The translations under genes were made by a program, and so were the position numbers. From NCBI GenBank assembly GCA_030603495.1, contig JAUVXR010000001.1, positions 68,993-132,992 of the forward strand: a stretch of 64,000 nucleotides of DNA. The letters are read 5' to 3'. This DNA is from a bacterium (GTDB lineage Bacteria; Armatimonadota; Zipacnadia; Zipacnadales; Zipacnadaceae). The notes beneath the pieces were generated by a model. It saw only the letters and a program-made list of their open reading frames with translations. It ran no database searches and had not been told where the DNA came from. Below, one piece after another: positions 22,882-29,957 of this stretch. The first letter of the stretch is position 1. Each line of letters starts with the position of its first letter.

Positions 22882-22910
22882 CAGTCGCGACAGGAATGTC
22901 GCTCCTACCG
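22882..22910. repeat. GCGACATTCCTGTCGC-type repeat, copy 2 (inverted)
   Basis: CAGTCGCGACAGGAATGTCG followed by CTCCTACCG lies between the convergent glycosyltransferase and mutM genes. Its right part overlaps the mutM stop at 22905. Confidence 0.65.
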
Positions 22911-23744
22911 AGGTACTGGCTGGCATCGCGGGCAGTAGTAGGTACTGCGGCCGGCGTGGGTGGTGCGGACGATTGTATCCCGGCAGTTGCGCCGGCGGCA
23001 ACGCTTCCCCTCACGGCCGTAGACGCGCAAACGCTTCTGGAATGCCCCCGGCACCCCCCGCCCGGTAACATAGTCAGAGACCGTAGTTCCCCGCCACTTT
23101 ATCGCCTCGTCCAACACCCGGCGGATCGCCCGCAGCAGCTTCCGCACGGCCTTGGGGTCGAGCGAGTTCGCTAGCGCATCGGGGTGGATACGGCAGCGGT
23201 GGAGGATTTCGCTCGCATAGATGTTGCCGAGGCCGGCGATGTGCGTCTGGTCGAGCAGCCACTGCTTGAGCGCAATCGAATGCGGCCGGAGCATCTCCCC
23301 CACTACCTGCTCGTCCACCTCATCACTGAGCGCATCCATTCCCATCTTCTGAAGCATCTTCGCCTCAGTGAGACGGTTGGAATCAGCAATCTCCAGCCGG
23401 CCCAGGCGGCGGGGATTGACGAATAGCAGCCGCTGCCCGTTACTGAGGTGAAAGACGGCACGGGTGTGGTCCGGTAGGGTCTGATCGGCAGGCACGGGAT
23501 AGAGCCGGCCGGTCATGCGTAGGTGCACCAGCAGGCAGACCCCGCCGGAAAGCTCGATGATCAGCACCTTTCCCCAGCGGCGTATGTCGAGGATCTGGCG
23601 GCCAGACAGGCGCCTCGCGAACTGCCGGGGCGTCACGCCCACCAGCACCATCTCGTCACGAGCCTGCACCGAGTCAATGGTCAGGCCGACGATGGTCTCG
23701 TTCAGATCGCGGCGGATGACTTCTACTTCGGGTAGCTCGGGCAT
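22905..23744 (-). CDS. mutM: Formamidopyrimidine-DNA glycosylase
   Basis: The protein has 279 residues, the normal family length. It begins MPELPEVEVIRRDL: the exposed Pro is the catalytic nucleophile and the Glu at position 3 is the general acid. The Lys of the beta-hairpin (RWGKVLIIELSGG) and the helix-two-turn-helix (LLDQTHIAGLGNIYASEILH) are present. A C-terminal zinc finger (CRRRNC, then YYCPRCQ) binds DNA. The enzyme removes 8-oxoguanine and formamidopyrimidines and cuts the abasic site by beta,delta elimination. It stands alone, flanked by repeat-rich DNA on its upstream side. Confidence 0.95.
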   Translation of the reverse strand: MPELPEVEVIRRDLNETIVGLTIDSVQARDEMVLVGVTPRQFARRLSGRQILDIRRWGKVLIIELSGGVCLLVHLRMTGRLYPVPADQTLPDHTRAVFHLSNGQRLLFVNPRRLGRLEIADSNRLTEAKMLQKMGMDALSDEVDEQVVGEMLRPHSIALKQWLLDQTHIAGLGNIYASEILHRCRIHPDALANSLDPKAVRKLLRAIRRVLDEAIKWRGTTVSDYVTGRGVPGAFQKRLRVYGREGKRCRRRNCRDTIVRTTHAGRSTYYCPRCQPVPR

Positions 23745-23775
23745 TGGCTACCTCATAAGATTTGCCAACGGCTCT

Positions 23776-23869
23776 CGCGGGGCACCCGCTTTTTAGGCAA
23801 AAAAAGCCGGTTTTCCAAACCCCTCCGGCCTTCGCTAAAGCTACGGCAGACAAGCCGGCAAAAACTTTA
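23776..23869 (+). repeat. Palindromic element family A, subtype II, copy 4, with nested insertion
   Basis: The hairpin arms CGCGGGGCACCCGCTTTTT and AAAAAAGCCGGTTTTCC match the family. The tail, normally CCTCCGGCAAAAACTTT, is split after CCTCCGG by a block (see 23828-23854) and resumes as CCGGCAAAAACTTT, so CCGG appears on both sides like a target duplication. Confidence 0.75.
23828..23854 (+). repeat. 27-base mini-repeat inserted in a family A element
   Basis: GCCTTCGCTAAAGCTACGGC then AGACAAG closely matches 12298-12324. This copy interrupts the tail of a family A element between two CCGG tetramers. It suggests a very small mobile or template-copied sequence. Confidence 0.55.
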
Positions 23870-23890
23870 GAATTGGACAGGGCTATCACC

Positions 23891-23983
23891 CTACTCAGCC
23901 TCCTGCGTGGGCAGATACTCGGCCCGCACAATCTGCTCGCGGTAGCCGCGAACGCCGGTTATCTTGTCGAGGAAGGATTTGGT
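23891..23983 (-). pseudogene. Possible C-terminal gene remnant between two family A copies
   Basis: On the minus strand a short open stretch of about 30 codons ends at TAG (23891-23893) and reads SFLDKITGVRGYREQIVRAE then YLPTQEAE, with protein-like composition. It starts right after a TAA and has no plausible start codon. It lies between two family A elements, so it may be the tail of a deleted gene. Confidence 0.25.
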
Positions 23984-24021
23984 TTACATTAGCAATAAAG
24001 GCTAAGGGAATGGAAGACGGC

Positions 24022-24081
24022 TTGCGGAAAACCCGCTTTTTGAAAAAAGCCGGTTTTCCGTACCTTTCCGGCAAAAACTTT
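24022..24081 (+). repeat. Palindromic element family A, subtype II, copy 5
   Basis: TTGCGGAAAACCCGCTTTTT pairs with AAAAAAGCCGGTTTTCCG, then the tail CCTTTCCGGCAAAAACTTT. It lies about 150 bases from copy 4 in the same orientation, both downstream of a minus-strand gene. Confidence 0.85.
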
Positions 24082-24099
24082 CAAATTAGTAAGGCAGCC

Positions 24100-24124
24100 G
24101 ACAGGCGGGACGCCTATCGTACCG
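24100..24124. repeat. GACAGGC-type hairpin repeat, single, copy 5
   Basis: GACAGGCGGGACGCCTATCG followed by TACCG is a single hairpin of the composite family, placed directly before the stop of the small membrane-protein gene. Confidence 0.6.
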
Positions 24125-24126
24125 AA

Positions 24127-24405
24127 CTAGCGATCTTCCGTGTCCGACTCGTCCGGTGACATGAACGGCATCGGCTGGCCGCCGGTTTGGGGCTGCTCCT
24201 GGAGGTCGCGCATCTGGCGGCTGTACTTCAGCCCGGCGCGGACACGCGCCAGCCGGCGGATGAAGATGATAACTACCAGCACTCCCGCCACACCGTAGAA
24301 CAGGTAGCGGACGTGCAGCGGTATCGCCTCCAGCAACAACATCGGCCAGAAGGCGACGATGATGCCGATCATTATGATCGCTTCTATCAGTTCCTCGCGG
24401 CTCAT
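24127..24405 (-). CDS. Small membrane protein of unknown function
   Basis: The protein has 92 residues with two membrane segments (AIIMIGIIVAFWPMLLLEAI and YLFYGVAGVLVVIIFIRRLA). A basic stretch and a polar acidic tail (QEQPQTGGQPMPFMSPDESD) follow. It is the last gene of a minus-strand run folE2 - unknown - this gene, starting three bases after the preceding stop. No family is recognised. The topology suggests a membrane anchor or a partner of the 323-residue protein. Confidence 0.6.
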   Translation of the reverse strand: MSREELIEAIIMIGIIVAFWPMLLLEAIPLHVRYLFYGVAGVLVVIIFIRRLARVRAGLKYSRQMRDLQEQPQTGGQPMPFMSPDESDTEDR

Positions 24406-24408
24406 CGG

Positions 24409-25380
24409 CTAGGTTCCCCCGCTGGGCTCCAGTTGGCGCAGGCAGTGCAGTGCTTCGTAGATGCTGAGGCGCAGGGCATCGTCGAGGGGCAGCTCGTCAA
24501 GCGGTCCGGGGGCGGTGGCCAGCTCCGAGTCGGCCTCCTGCGAGGGGGAGGTGAGGTCCTCGGCCATCTCGCGGGTCTGTTCCGAGCCGTGCGTACACCG
24601 GAACTCGACTAGAGAGCGGTGGAGGTCGTCGGCATCGCTGCGGTGCGCTTCGATGGCGGGGCGGTTGACCTGAAGCTCACGTCCGCGCAGCCGCTCCAGC
24701 CAAGTGGGGCGAGACAGCTCGCGCATGTAGCCGGCGGCAACCAGTGCTTCTTCGACATACTTGCACAGGTCGCCGTAGACGCCCTGGCGCTTCCAGAAGC
24801 CGATCTCAGCACGGGCGACCTTGAGCACCTGCTCGAGCAGCTCATCCAGGCCGACCCAAAGCTGCTGCTCATCCTCCTCGGCAGCCCCGAGGCCGCGCCG
24901 CTGATAGATGACAGTGAAGGCCACGTTCAGGCAGTCAAGCAGCGGCGAGGAACTCAGCGCGTCGGCGCGGCGCATCTCCAGCTCCCAGCTCTTCTGGGGG
25001 AACGGCTGCATCATCGAGGGCGCCCGCTCGACCAGGCGGAACTCCAGCCGGCTGCCCTGGTACTGGTCCACCAGGATAGCGTAGACGAGGCGGCCGGCCT
25101 CGTCGCACAAGTCTATGGACTCCTGAGTCAGTGGCGCGGTGCCGGTCCTGCCGGGCGCGGCCACAGCATCGTCACAGGTGCCCACGAAGCGCTCCGGGAA
25201 GAGGAAGACCAGCGCATCGGGGCCAAGAGCGCCGCCCGGGACGGCTTCAGGCATCGCTGGCTCCTCAGCGGGCTGCCCCGCCAGCGGAGCCCTCTGGATC
25301 ACCGACCGCCCGAAGCGCTGCCCGTACCAGAGTAGTAACACGCCGACTGTCGCCAGTACTATCCCAATTGCAATGGCCAT
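24409..25380 (-). CDS. Membrane-anchored protein of unknown function
   Basis: The protein has 323 residues with one N-terminal membrane segment (AIAIGIVLATVGVLLLWYGQ). A proline-rich linker and a long, mainly helical cytoplasmic-type domain follow, with ALVFLFPERFVGTCDDAVAA, DLCDEAGRLVYAILVDQYQG and LLEQVLKVARAEIGFWKRQG. The C-terminus is acidic with a final helix (LDDALRLSIYEALHCLRQLE). The ATG directly abuts the folE2 stop, so the genes are co-transcribed. No motif gives a function. The helical part could be a protein-binding scaffold. Confidence 0.55.
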   Translation of the reverse strand: MAIAIGIVLATVGVLLLWYGQRFGRSVIQRAPLAGQPAEEPAMPEAVPGGALGPDALVFLFPERFVGTCDDAVAAPGRTGTAPLTQESIDLCDEAGRLVYAILVDQYQGSRLEFRLVERAPSMMQPFPQKSWELEMRRADALSSSPLLDCLNVAFTVIYQRRGLGAAEEDEQQLWVGLDELLEQVLKVARAEIGFWKRQGVYGDLCKYVEEALVAAGYMRELSRPTWLERLRGRELQVNRPAIEAHRSDADDLHRSLVEFRCTHGSEQTREMAEDLTSPSQEADSELATAPGPLDELPLDDALRLSIYEALHCLRQLEPSGGT

Positions 25381-26163
25381 CTATTGTCCGCCACTCTCCG
25401 CATAGGCATAAGCGGTATGATTGTGGATTGACTCGTAGCTCTTACATTCTACCGAAAACCAGCTCACGTGCGCAAGCGAGGCCAGCGCCAGGACGGTGTC
25501 GCGAACGACATCTTCGACGAACTTGGGATTGTCATAAGCGCCCTCGGTGACCACCTTCTCGTCGCTGCGCTTGAGTATCGGGAAAACCTCGTAGCTGCCC
25601 TGCTGCTCGAGGAGGGGGACGAGGTCCTCCAGCCAGATTATGAAGTGCCCGTCAGTGCGCAGGCGGACAGTCAACTCGGCCCGCTGGCTGTGCGCGCCAT
25701 AGTCGGCGATCTCCCTGGAGCAGGGGCAGAGCGTCATTATCGGGACGGTCACGCCCAGGGTGAAGATATAGCCGTCGCTAGCCAGCCGCCCCTCGAAAAG
25801 ACAGTCGTAATCCAGCGACGAGACCATCCCGCTGGCCGGCGAGGCCTTCTCCAGGAAGTACTTGAATTGGAGGCTGAGTCGGGCGGCATTAGCCTGGAAA
25901 GCACCGCGGATCTCTTCGAGCATCTCGCGAATCTCGTCCATAGCCACGGCCTTGCGGCTCCAGCGCGAAAGGATCTCGACGAAGCGGCTCATGTGGGTAC
26001 CGCGCTCGTGATGGGGCAGTTGCACGCTGACGTCGAACTCCCCCAGTACCCGAGCCATCCCGCCGTCTTTCTCGCGGATCATCACCGGCAGGCGAATATC
26101 ACGCACGCCTACGCGGTCAATGGTAATGCCTCGATTGTCTGACTGGGCAGCAACATCACGCAT
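25381..26163 (-). CDS. folE2: GTP cyclohydrolase type IB
   Basis: The protein has 260 residues, the usual length. It carries the family signature VPIMTLCPCSREIADYGAHS followed by QRAELTV, where the cysteine binds the catalytic metal. RGTHMSRFVEIL at the N-terminal half and the final ESIHNHTAYAYAESGGQ are also typical. The enzyme opens GTP to dihydroneopterin triphosphate for folate or queuosine synthesis. Type IB can use metals other than zinc and often replaces FolE under zinc limitation. No folate or queuosine genes are adjacent; two membrane-associated unknowns follow in the same run. Confidence 0.93.
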   Translation of the reverse strand: MRDVAAQSDNRGITIDRVGVRDIRLPVMIREKDGGMARVLGEFDVSVQLPHHERGTHMSRFVEILSRWSRKAVAMDEIREMLEEIRGAFQANAARLSLQFKYFLEKASPASGMVSSLDYDCLFEGRLASDGYIFTLGVTVPIMTLCPCSREIADYGAHSQRAELTVRLRTDGHFIIWLEDLVPLLEQQGSYEVFPILKRSDEKVVTEGAYDNPKFVEDVVRDTVLALASLAHVSWFSVECKSYESIHNHTAYAYAESGGQ

Positions 26164-26204
26164 TCTTACACCAGCTCTGGAACAGCAAAAGTCGTGAACG
26201 GATT

Positions 26205-26264
26205 TTGCGGAAAACCCGCTTTTTGAAAAAAGCCGGTTTTCCGCGCCTTTCCGGCAAAAACTTT
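26205..26264 (+). repeat. Palindromic element family A, subtype II, copy 6
   Basis: TTGCGGAAAACCCGCTTTTT pairs with AAAAAAGCCGGTTTTCCGC, then CCTTTCCGGCAAAAACTTT. The flanks GTGAACGGAT and TTAGAAGTTGGACAG resemble those of the 19159 and 23776 copies, so the conserved unit is larger than the hairpin. Confidence 0.85.
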
Positions 26265-26357
26265 AGAAGTTGGACAGTGTCGTAGGTGAATTCGCCGGGC
26301 AGGCCAGGGCAACCTCCTGCTCTGTCAAGGGGCAATGACCCCGCGAGTACCAAATCA

Positions 26358-26503
26358 GTAGGACGGGCCTCTGGCCCGTCACTGACTATTGACAGGCGGG
26401 ACGCCTGTCCCACTGGAGTGTGTAGAGAATGGCGGTCGGGGCAAGGGTGCCCCTCCCACGGAGTTGGCGACGGCAGTCGCGGCAGGAATGCCGCTCCTAC
26501 CGG
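26358..26503. repeat. Repeat cluster: composite two-hairpin copy 6, GGGTGCCCCTCCCAC repeat, GCGACATTCC repeat copy 3
   Basis: The composite element (26358-26412) has GACGGGCCTCTGGCCCGTC and GACAGGCGGGACGCCTGTC. GGGGCAAGGGTGCCCCTCCC at 26439-26460 recalls 12323-12340. CAGTCGCGGCAGGAATGCCG then CTCCTACCGG (26474-26503) is an inverted copy of the 1716/28937 family. No gene is seen between 26164 and 26527. Confidence 0.7.
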
Positions 26504-26527
26504 TGAGGAAGGGTAAGGAGAGGCGGG

Positions 26528-28054
26528 TCAGGCGGTGGCGCGCTTGGCGCGTTTGGCCTGCTTGGTACGGTACATCGCTGCGTCGGCCTGGGCGAGGACC
26601 TCCTCGACGGCGACGTCGGTGTCCGGTTGGTAGCAGGCCACGCCCATGCTGAAGCCGAGATCCGCCGGCAGATCGGGGGGTAGCGCCCCCTCCTTGACCC
26701 GTTGGTCCAGCCAGTCGGCGAAGGCCTGCTGGAAGCGCTCGACAGCGGCGTGGGCCTGCTCAGTACTGGTCTCGGGCATCACCACCAGGAACTCGTCGCC
26801 GCCGTAGCGGATGATAACATCAGCCGCGCGGACCGACTTCTGGAGGACCTCGGCCACGCCCTGCAGCATCTGGTCACCGACCAGATGCCCGTAGCCATCA
26901 TTGATCGCCTTCAGATTATCAATATCGCCCATTATGAAGCTGACGTGGTGCCCGTAGCGGTCGGCACGCTGGATTTCCTGGATGATGGTTTCGTTGAAGT
27001 AGCGGCGGTTGTAGACGCCGGTGAGGGCATCGCGGACCAGTTGGTGGTTCAGTTCATCCCAGAGCATCTTGGTCTCGCTGATGTCGCGATCTACGCCGCG
27101 ATAACCCAGCAGCTCCCCGCCCGCATCAAGAATTGGAACACCGCTAGTCTCAAGCACTACAATTTGCCCATCTTTGTGCAGATTGGCATTCTCTAATCTG
27201 TCGAAGGGTTCCCGAGCCTTAGCGGCAGCCTCGAACTGAGCGGCGACTCGTTTTGCCTCATCCGGAGGCATGAGATCGAAGGGCGTCTTGCCAATGACCT
27301 CCTCGGGCTCGTAGCCCAAGAGGTCCTTGACTCGGGGACTGGCATAAGTGTAGATGCCCTCGGCGTCTACTTCCCATATCCAGTCACTGGTCGTCTCGAC
27401 CAGAGAACGAAATCTTTCTTCGCTGGCTTGCAGGGCCTCTTCCGCCTGCTTGGCCTGGGTGATGTCCCAGAAAACGCCCAGTATGCCGACAACCTTGCCG
27501 TCTTCGTCTCTGACGGGCGTCTTAACCGTATGGACAAATACCTCTTGCCCATCCTGGATATAGGCCTCCTCGATCTCTTCTGTCTCTCCTGACTGCATAA
27601 TCCTCGCGTCGTCTGCGCGGTACTTCTCGGCCAATTCCTTGGGGTAGAAGTCATAGTCTGTGTGTCCCGGGATCTCATCAGGCTTAAGCCCCAGGTCCCG
27701 CGCGTATTCTTCGTTACAGGATACATAGACCAAACTCCTATCCTTGATGAACACCTTCTGAGGCAGATTCTCAACGAGCGTCCTATACTTGCCCTCGCTT
27801 TCGCGCAGGGCTTCTTCGGACCGCTTGCGCCTGGTTGTAGCAACGTAGGCATAGACACCAAACGGGATGACAAGGATGGCAACCAACGAACGCAGCCAGA
27901 CTTCATGCGGGAGGGGGGCGAATAGCTGCTGGGCGAAGCTGCCCTCATGAAACACAAAGGCATGTGCCGCCGCTTCAATAATCCAGTAGAGGACGGCCAG
28001 TGCAATTCCAACCACTATGAAGTGACGGTCTTGGTGTTTGCTGCTATTCTTCAT
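26528..28054 (-). CDS. Membrane PAS-PAS-GGDEF diguanylate cyclase
   Basis: The protein has 508 residues. The ATG at 28054 has CTGGAGG about ten bases upstream; an upstream GTG at 28108 lacks a ribosome-binding site. Two N-terminal membrane segments (FIVVGIALAVLYWIIEAAAH and LRSLVAILVIPFGVYAYVAT) precede PAS 1 (YRTLVENLPQKVFIKDRSLV) and PAS 2 (FRSLVETTSDWIWEVDAEGI). The GGDEF domain has DALTGVYNRRYFNE, FIMGDIDNLKAINDGYGHLV and IRYGGDEFLVVMPE. An RAAD inhibitory site lies five residues before GGDEF, so product feedback is likely. It should make c-di-GMP in response to a signal sensed by the PAS domains. The HD-GYP gene upstream on the same strand would oppose it. Confidence 0.9.
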   Translation of the reverse strand: MKNSSKHQDRHFIVVGIALAVLYWIIEAAAHAFVFHEGSFAQQLFAPLPHEVWLRSLVAILVIPFGVYAYVATTRRKRSEEALRESEGKYRTLVENLPQKVFIKDRSLVYVSCNEEYARDLGLKPDEIPGHTDYDFYPKELAEKYRADDARIMQSGETEEIEEAYIQDGQEVFVHTVKTPVRDEDGKVVGILGVFWDITQAKQAEEALQASEERFRSLVETTSDWIWEVDAEGIYTYASPRVKDLLGYEPEEVIGKTPFDLMPPDEAKRVAAQFEAAAKAREPFDRLENANLHKDGQIVVLETSGVPILDAGGELLGYRGVDRDISETKMLWDELNHQLVRDALTGVYNRRYFNETIIQEIQRADRYGHHVSFIMGDIDNLKAINDGYGHLVGDQMLQGVAEVLQKSVRAADVIIRYGGDEFLVVMPETSTEQAHAAVERFQQAFADWLDQRVKEGALPPDLPADLGFSMGVACYQPDTDVAVEEVLAQADAAMYRTKQAKRAKRATA

Positions 28055-28131
28055 CTGGCAGCGGCCTCCAGTTGGAAGCTCCTCTTCAGGGCGGATAATT
28101 GTGTACACAGAAAGCGAAGGGCAATAACTGC

Positions 28132-28797
28132 CTATGCTGCTTTCAGCTTCCTATCCTGGATGATGTCAATGAAGAGTCCGGCCGCCTCCGGATCAAATTG
28201 GCCGCCGGCGCCGGCATATAGCTCATCGAGAACCACTGAATCACTAAGGGCGGGGCGGTAGGGACGGTCGCTACACATCGCGTCGTAGGCATCCACCACG
28301 CCCAGGACACGGGCCTCCGGGCGGATGTCCTCACCCGCCAGCCCCTGAGGGTACCCGTCCCCGTCCCAGCGCTCGTGGTGCTGGTGGATGATCCGAGCCA
28401 CTTCGATCAGGCGGGGGACAGACCCCTCCCACAGTTCGCGGCCCAGCACCGGGTGCATATATATCACCTGCCACTGGAAAGCATCGAGCGGACCGGGCTT
28501 GTTGAGTATGGCGCTGATAATCCCGACTTTCCCGATGTCGTGAAAAGTAGCGGCGATCAGCAGGTTGCTGAGCTGCTGGTCGGACAGGCCCAGCGCCTCG
28601 CCTAACGCCCGCGCGTAATCCTGGACGCGCCGGCAGTGGCCGAGGGTGTAACCGTCCTTGGTCTCGACGACGTTGTTGAGTAGCTTCAGACTCCACAGAC
28701 GGGAGGGCGGTAGGCTCTGGAGGCTGACTTCGGTATAGTCCGTCCACCAGGAATTCGCGTGGTCAGATAAGTCTGACCGGCCCTTGGTCGGAATCAT
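28132..28797 (-). CDS. HD-GYP domain phosphodiesterase
   Basis: The protein has 221 residues. The ATG at 28797 has GAGGGAG nine bases upstream; the frame is open to 28848 without a site. After an N-terminal helical part the HD-GYP domain runs LLNNVVETKDGYTLGHCRRV, then LLIAATFHDIGKVGI with the metal-binding HD, and HHERWDGDGYPQGLAGEDIR, where GYP is part of GDGYP. VLGVVDAYDAMCSDRPYRPA is typical of the family. It should hydrolyse c-di-GMP to pGpG or GMP. The 77-base gap to the diguanylate cyclase suggests co-expression. No receiver domain is attached. Confidence 0.9.
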   Translation of the reverse strand: MIPTKGRSDLSDHANSWWTDYTEVSLQSLPPSRLWSLKLLNNVVETKDGYTLGHCRRVQDYARALGEALGLSDQQLSNLLIAATFHDIGKVGIISAILNKPGPLDAFQWQVIYMHPVLGRELWEGSVPRLIEVARIIHQHHERWDGDGYPQGLAGEDIRPEARVLGVVDAYDAMCSDRPYRPALSDSVVLDELYAGAGGQFDPEAAGLFIDIIQDRKLKAA

Positions 28798-28936
28798 TGT
28801 GCTCAGCTCCCTCATAGCCCGCCGGGCGGGCGGATGCGACTTGAGCATTGTTGTTATTGGCCACGCCTACGTCCAACTTGAAGAACCCAACGCAAGCAGG
28901 AGGTAAACAGCAACCCAGCGAGGAACGTATGAAACC

Positions 28937-28961
28937 CGTAGGAGGGACATTCCTGTCGCGA
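28937..28961. repeat. GCGACATTCCTGTCGC-type repeat, copy 4
   Basis: CGTAGGAGGGACATTCCTGT then CGCGA lies just before the RmlD-like start codon, in the divergent gap between the HD-GYP and reductase genes. Confidence 0.6.
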
Positions 28962-28974
28962 GCAGGGGGGCGAT

Positions 28975-29847
28975 ATGTCTGATGTGAGCGAGGACAAGCT
29001 GGTCGTAGTCACCGGAGCGGCGGGGATGCTGGGGTCGGCGTTGATGGCGCTGGCGCCGAAGTCGGTGCGGGCCGTCGGCGTGGATATTGCTGAGGGGGAC
29101 CTGTCTACCCAGGAAGGCATCACGAGTGCACTGGGGCCCTACATCCCTGAGGTAGTTATCCACTGCGCCGGTTACACCGACGTCGAGGGCGCCACCAACC
29201 AGCCTGAACTGGCCAACCGGCACAATGCAGTGGCGACTGAGAATGTCGCCCGCTTCTGTGCGGAGGTGGGTGCGCGGCTTGTCTATATCAGCACGGATTA
29301 CGTCTTCAACGGCATGAAGGGCGAGCCGTATACCGAGGAGGATAGGCCCAATCCCATAAATGCCTACGGCCGGTCGAAGCTGGCCGGCGAGCAAGCGGCG
29401 CAGGAGATCACCCCGGACTGCCTGATCGTGCGGACACAGTGGCTGTTCGGGCTGCTGGGCCGCAACTTTGTGGAAGCGATCATCCGCCGCGCCCGTCAAG
29501 GCGGGAAACTGCAGGTGATCACTGACGAGGTCGCTTCACCGACGTACAGTCAGGATCTGGGCGGCGCGCTGTGGGAGATCGTCGCCCGGCCAGTGAGCGG
29601 GATCGTGCACATCACCAACAGCGGATACTGCTCGCGGGCGGAGTTGGCGCGGGTGGCGCTAGATGCCGCCGGCTTGGCAGACGTACCGATCACCGAGATC
29701 ACCAGCGCCGACTGGGACAGTCCCACCCAGCGCCCGGCGTTCTCGGTACTTGACAATCGGCGCTGGCAGCAGTTAGGATTTACTCCGCTGCAGCCGTGGC
29801 AGGAGGCAGTAGGCGAGTATGTGCAGAGTTGCCTTGCAGTCCGGTAG
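28975..29847 (+). CDS. rfbD: dTDP-4-dehydrorhamnose reductase-like (RmlD)
   Basis: The protein has 290 residues. It opens MSDVSEDKLVVVTGAAGMLG with the Rossmann glycine motif, has VVIHCAGYTDVEGATNQPEL, and the short-chain reductase active site YISTDYVFNG then YGRSKLAGE with YxxxK. The final part (FSVLDNRRWQQLGFTPLQPW) is characteristic of RmlD. The enzyme reduces dTDP-4-keto-L-rhamnose to dTDP-L-rhamnose. Other rhamnose genes (rmlA-C) are not adjacent, so a related NDP-sugar or methionine adenosyltransferase-beta-type role is possible. AGGGGGG lies four bases before the ATG. Confidence 0.8.
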   Translation: MSDVSEDKLVVVTGAAGMLGSALMALAPKSVRAVGVDIAEGDLSTQEGITSALGPYIPEVVIHCAGYTDVEGATNQPELANRHNAVATENVARFCAEVGARLVYISTDYVFNGMKGEPYTEEDRPNPINAYGRSKLAGEQAAQEITPDCLIVRTQWLFGLLGRNFVEAIIRRARQGGKLQVITDEVASPTYSQDLGGALWEIVARPVSGIVHITNSGYCSRAELARVALDAAGLADVPITEITSADWDSPTQRPAFSVLDNRRWQQLGFTPLQPWQEAVGEYVQSCLAVR

Positions 29848-29882
29848 CGATGGCGCGAGTATTGCAGGAGCTCCCCTATATG

Positions 29883-29912
29883 TTGTTCTCGTGTCGCTGC
29901 ACACTCTATAGC
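29883..29912 (+). promoter_or_regulatory. Candidate promoter upstream of ahcY
   Basis: TTGTTC and TATAGC with an 18-base spacer lie 46 bases before the ahcY start. Both boxes deviate from consensus. I see no SAH-riboswitch pattern in the leader. Confidence 0.35.
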
Positions 29913-29957
29913 GGAATGACCAGTTGCTACTGATACCAGGGGGAGGAACCCAAACTG

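Noticed and set aside
24619-25335. 238-codon plus-strand frame opposite the 323-residue membrane-anchored protein
   Set aside because: The minus-strand gene has a signal anchor, abuts folE2 and the next gene, and fits the operon; the plus-strand frame is a shadow.
29848-29957. SAH riboswitch upstream of ahcY
   Set aside because: The 110-base leader does not show the conserved core of known SAH riboswitches.
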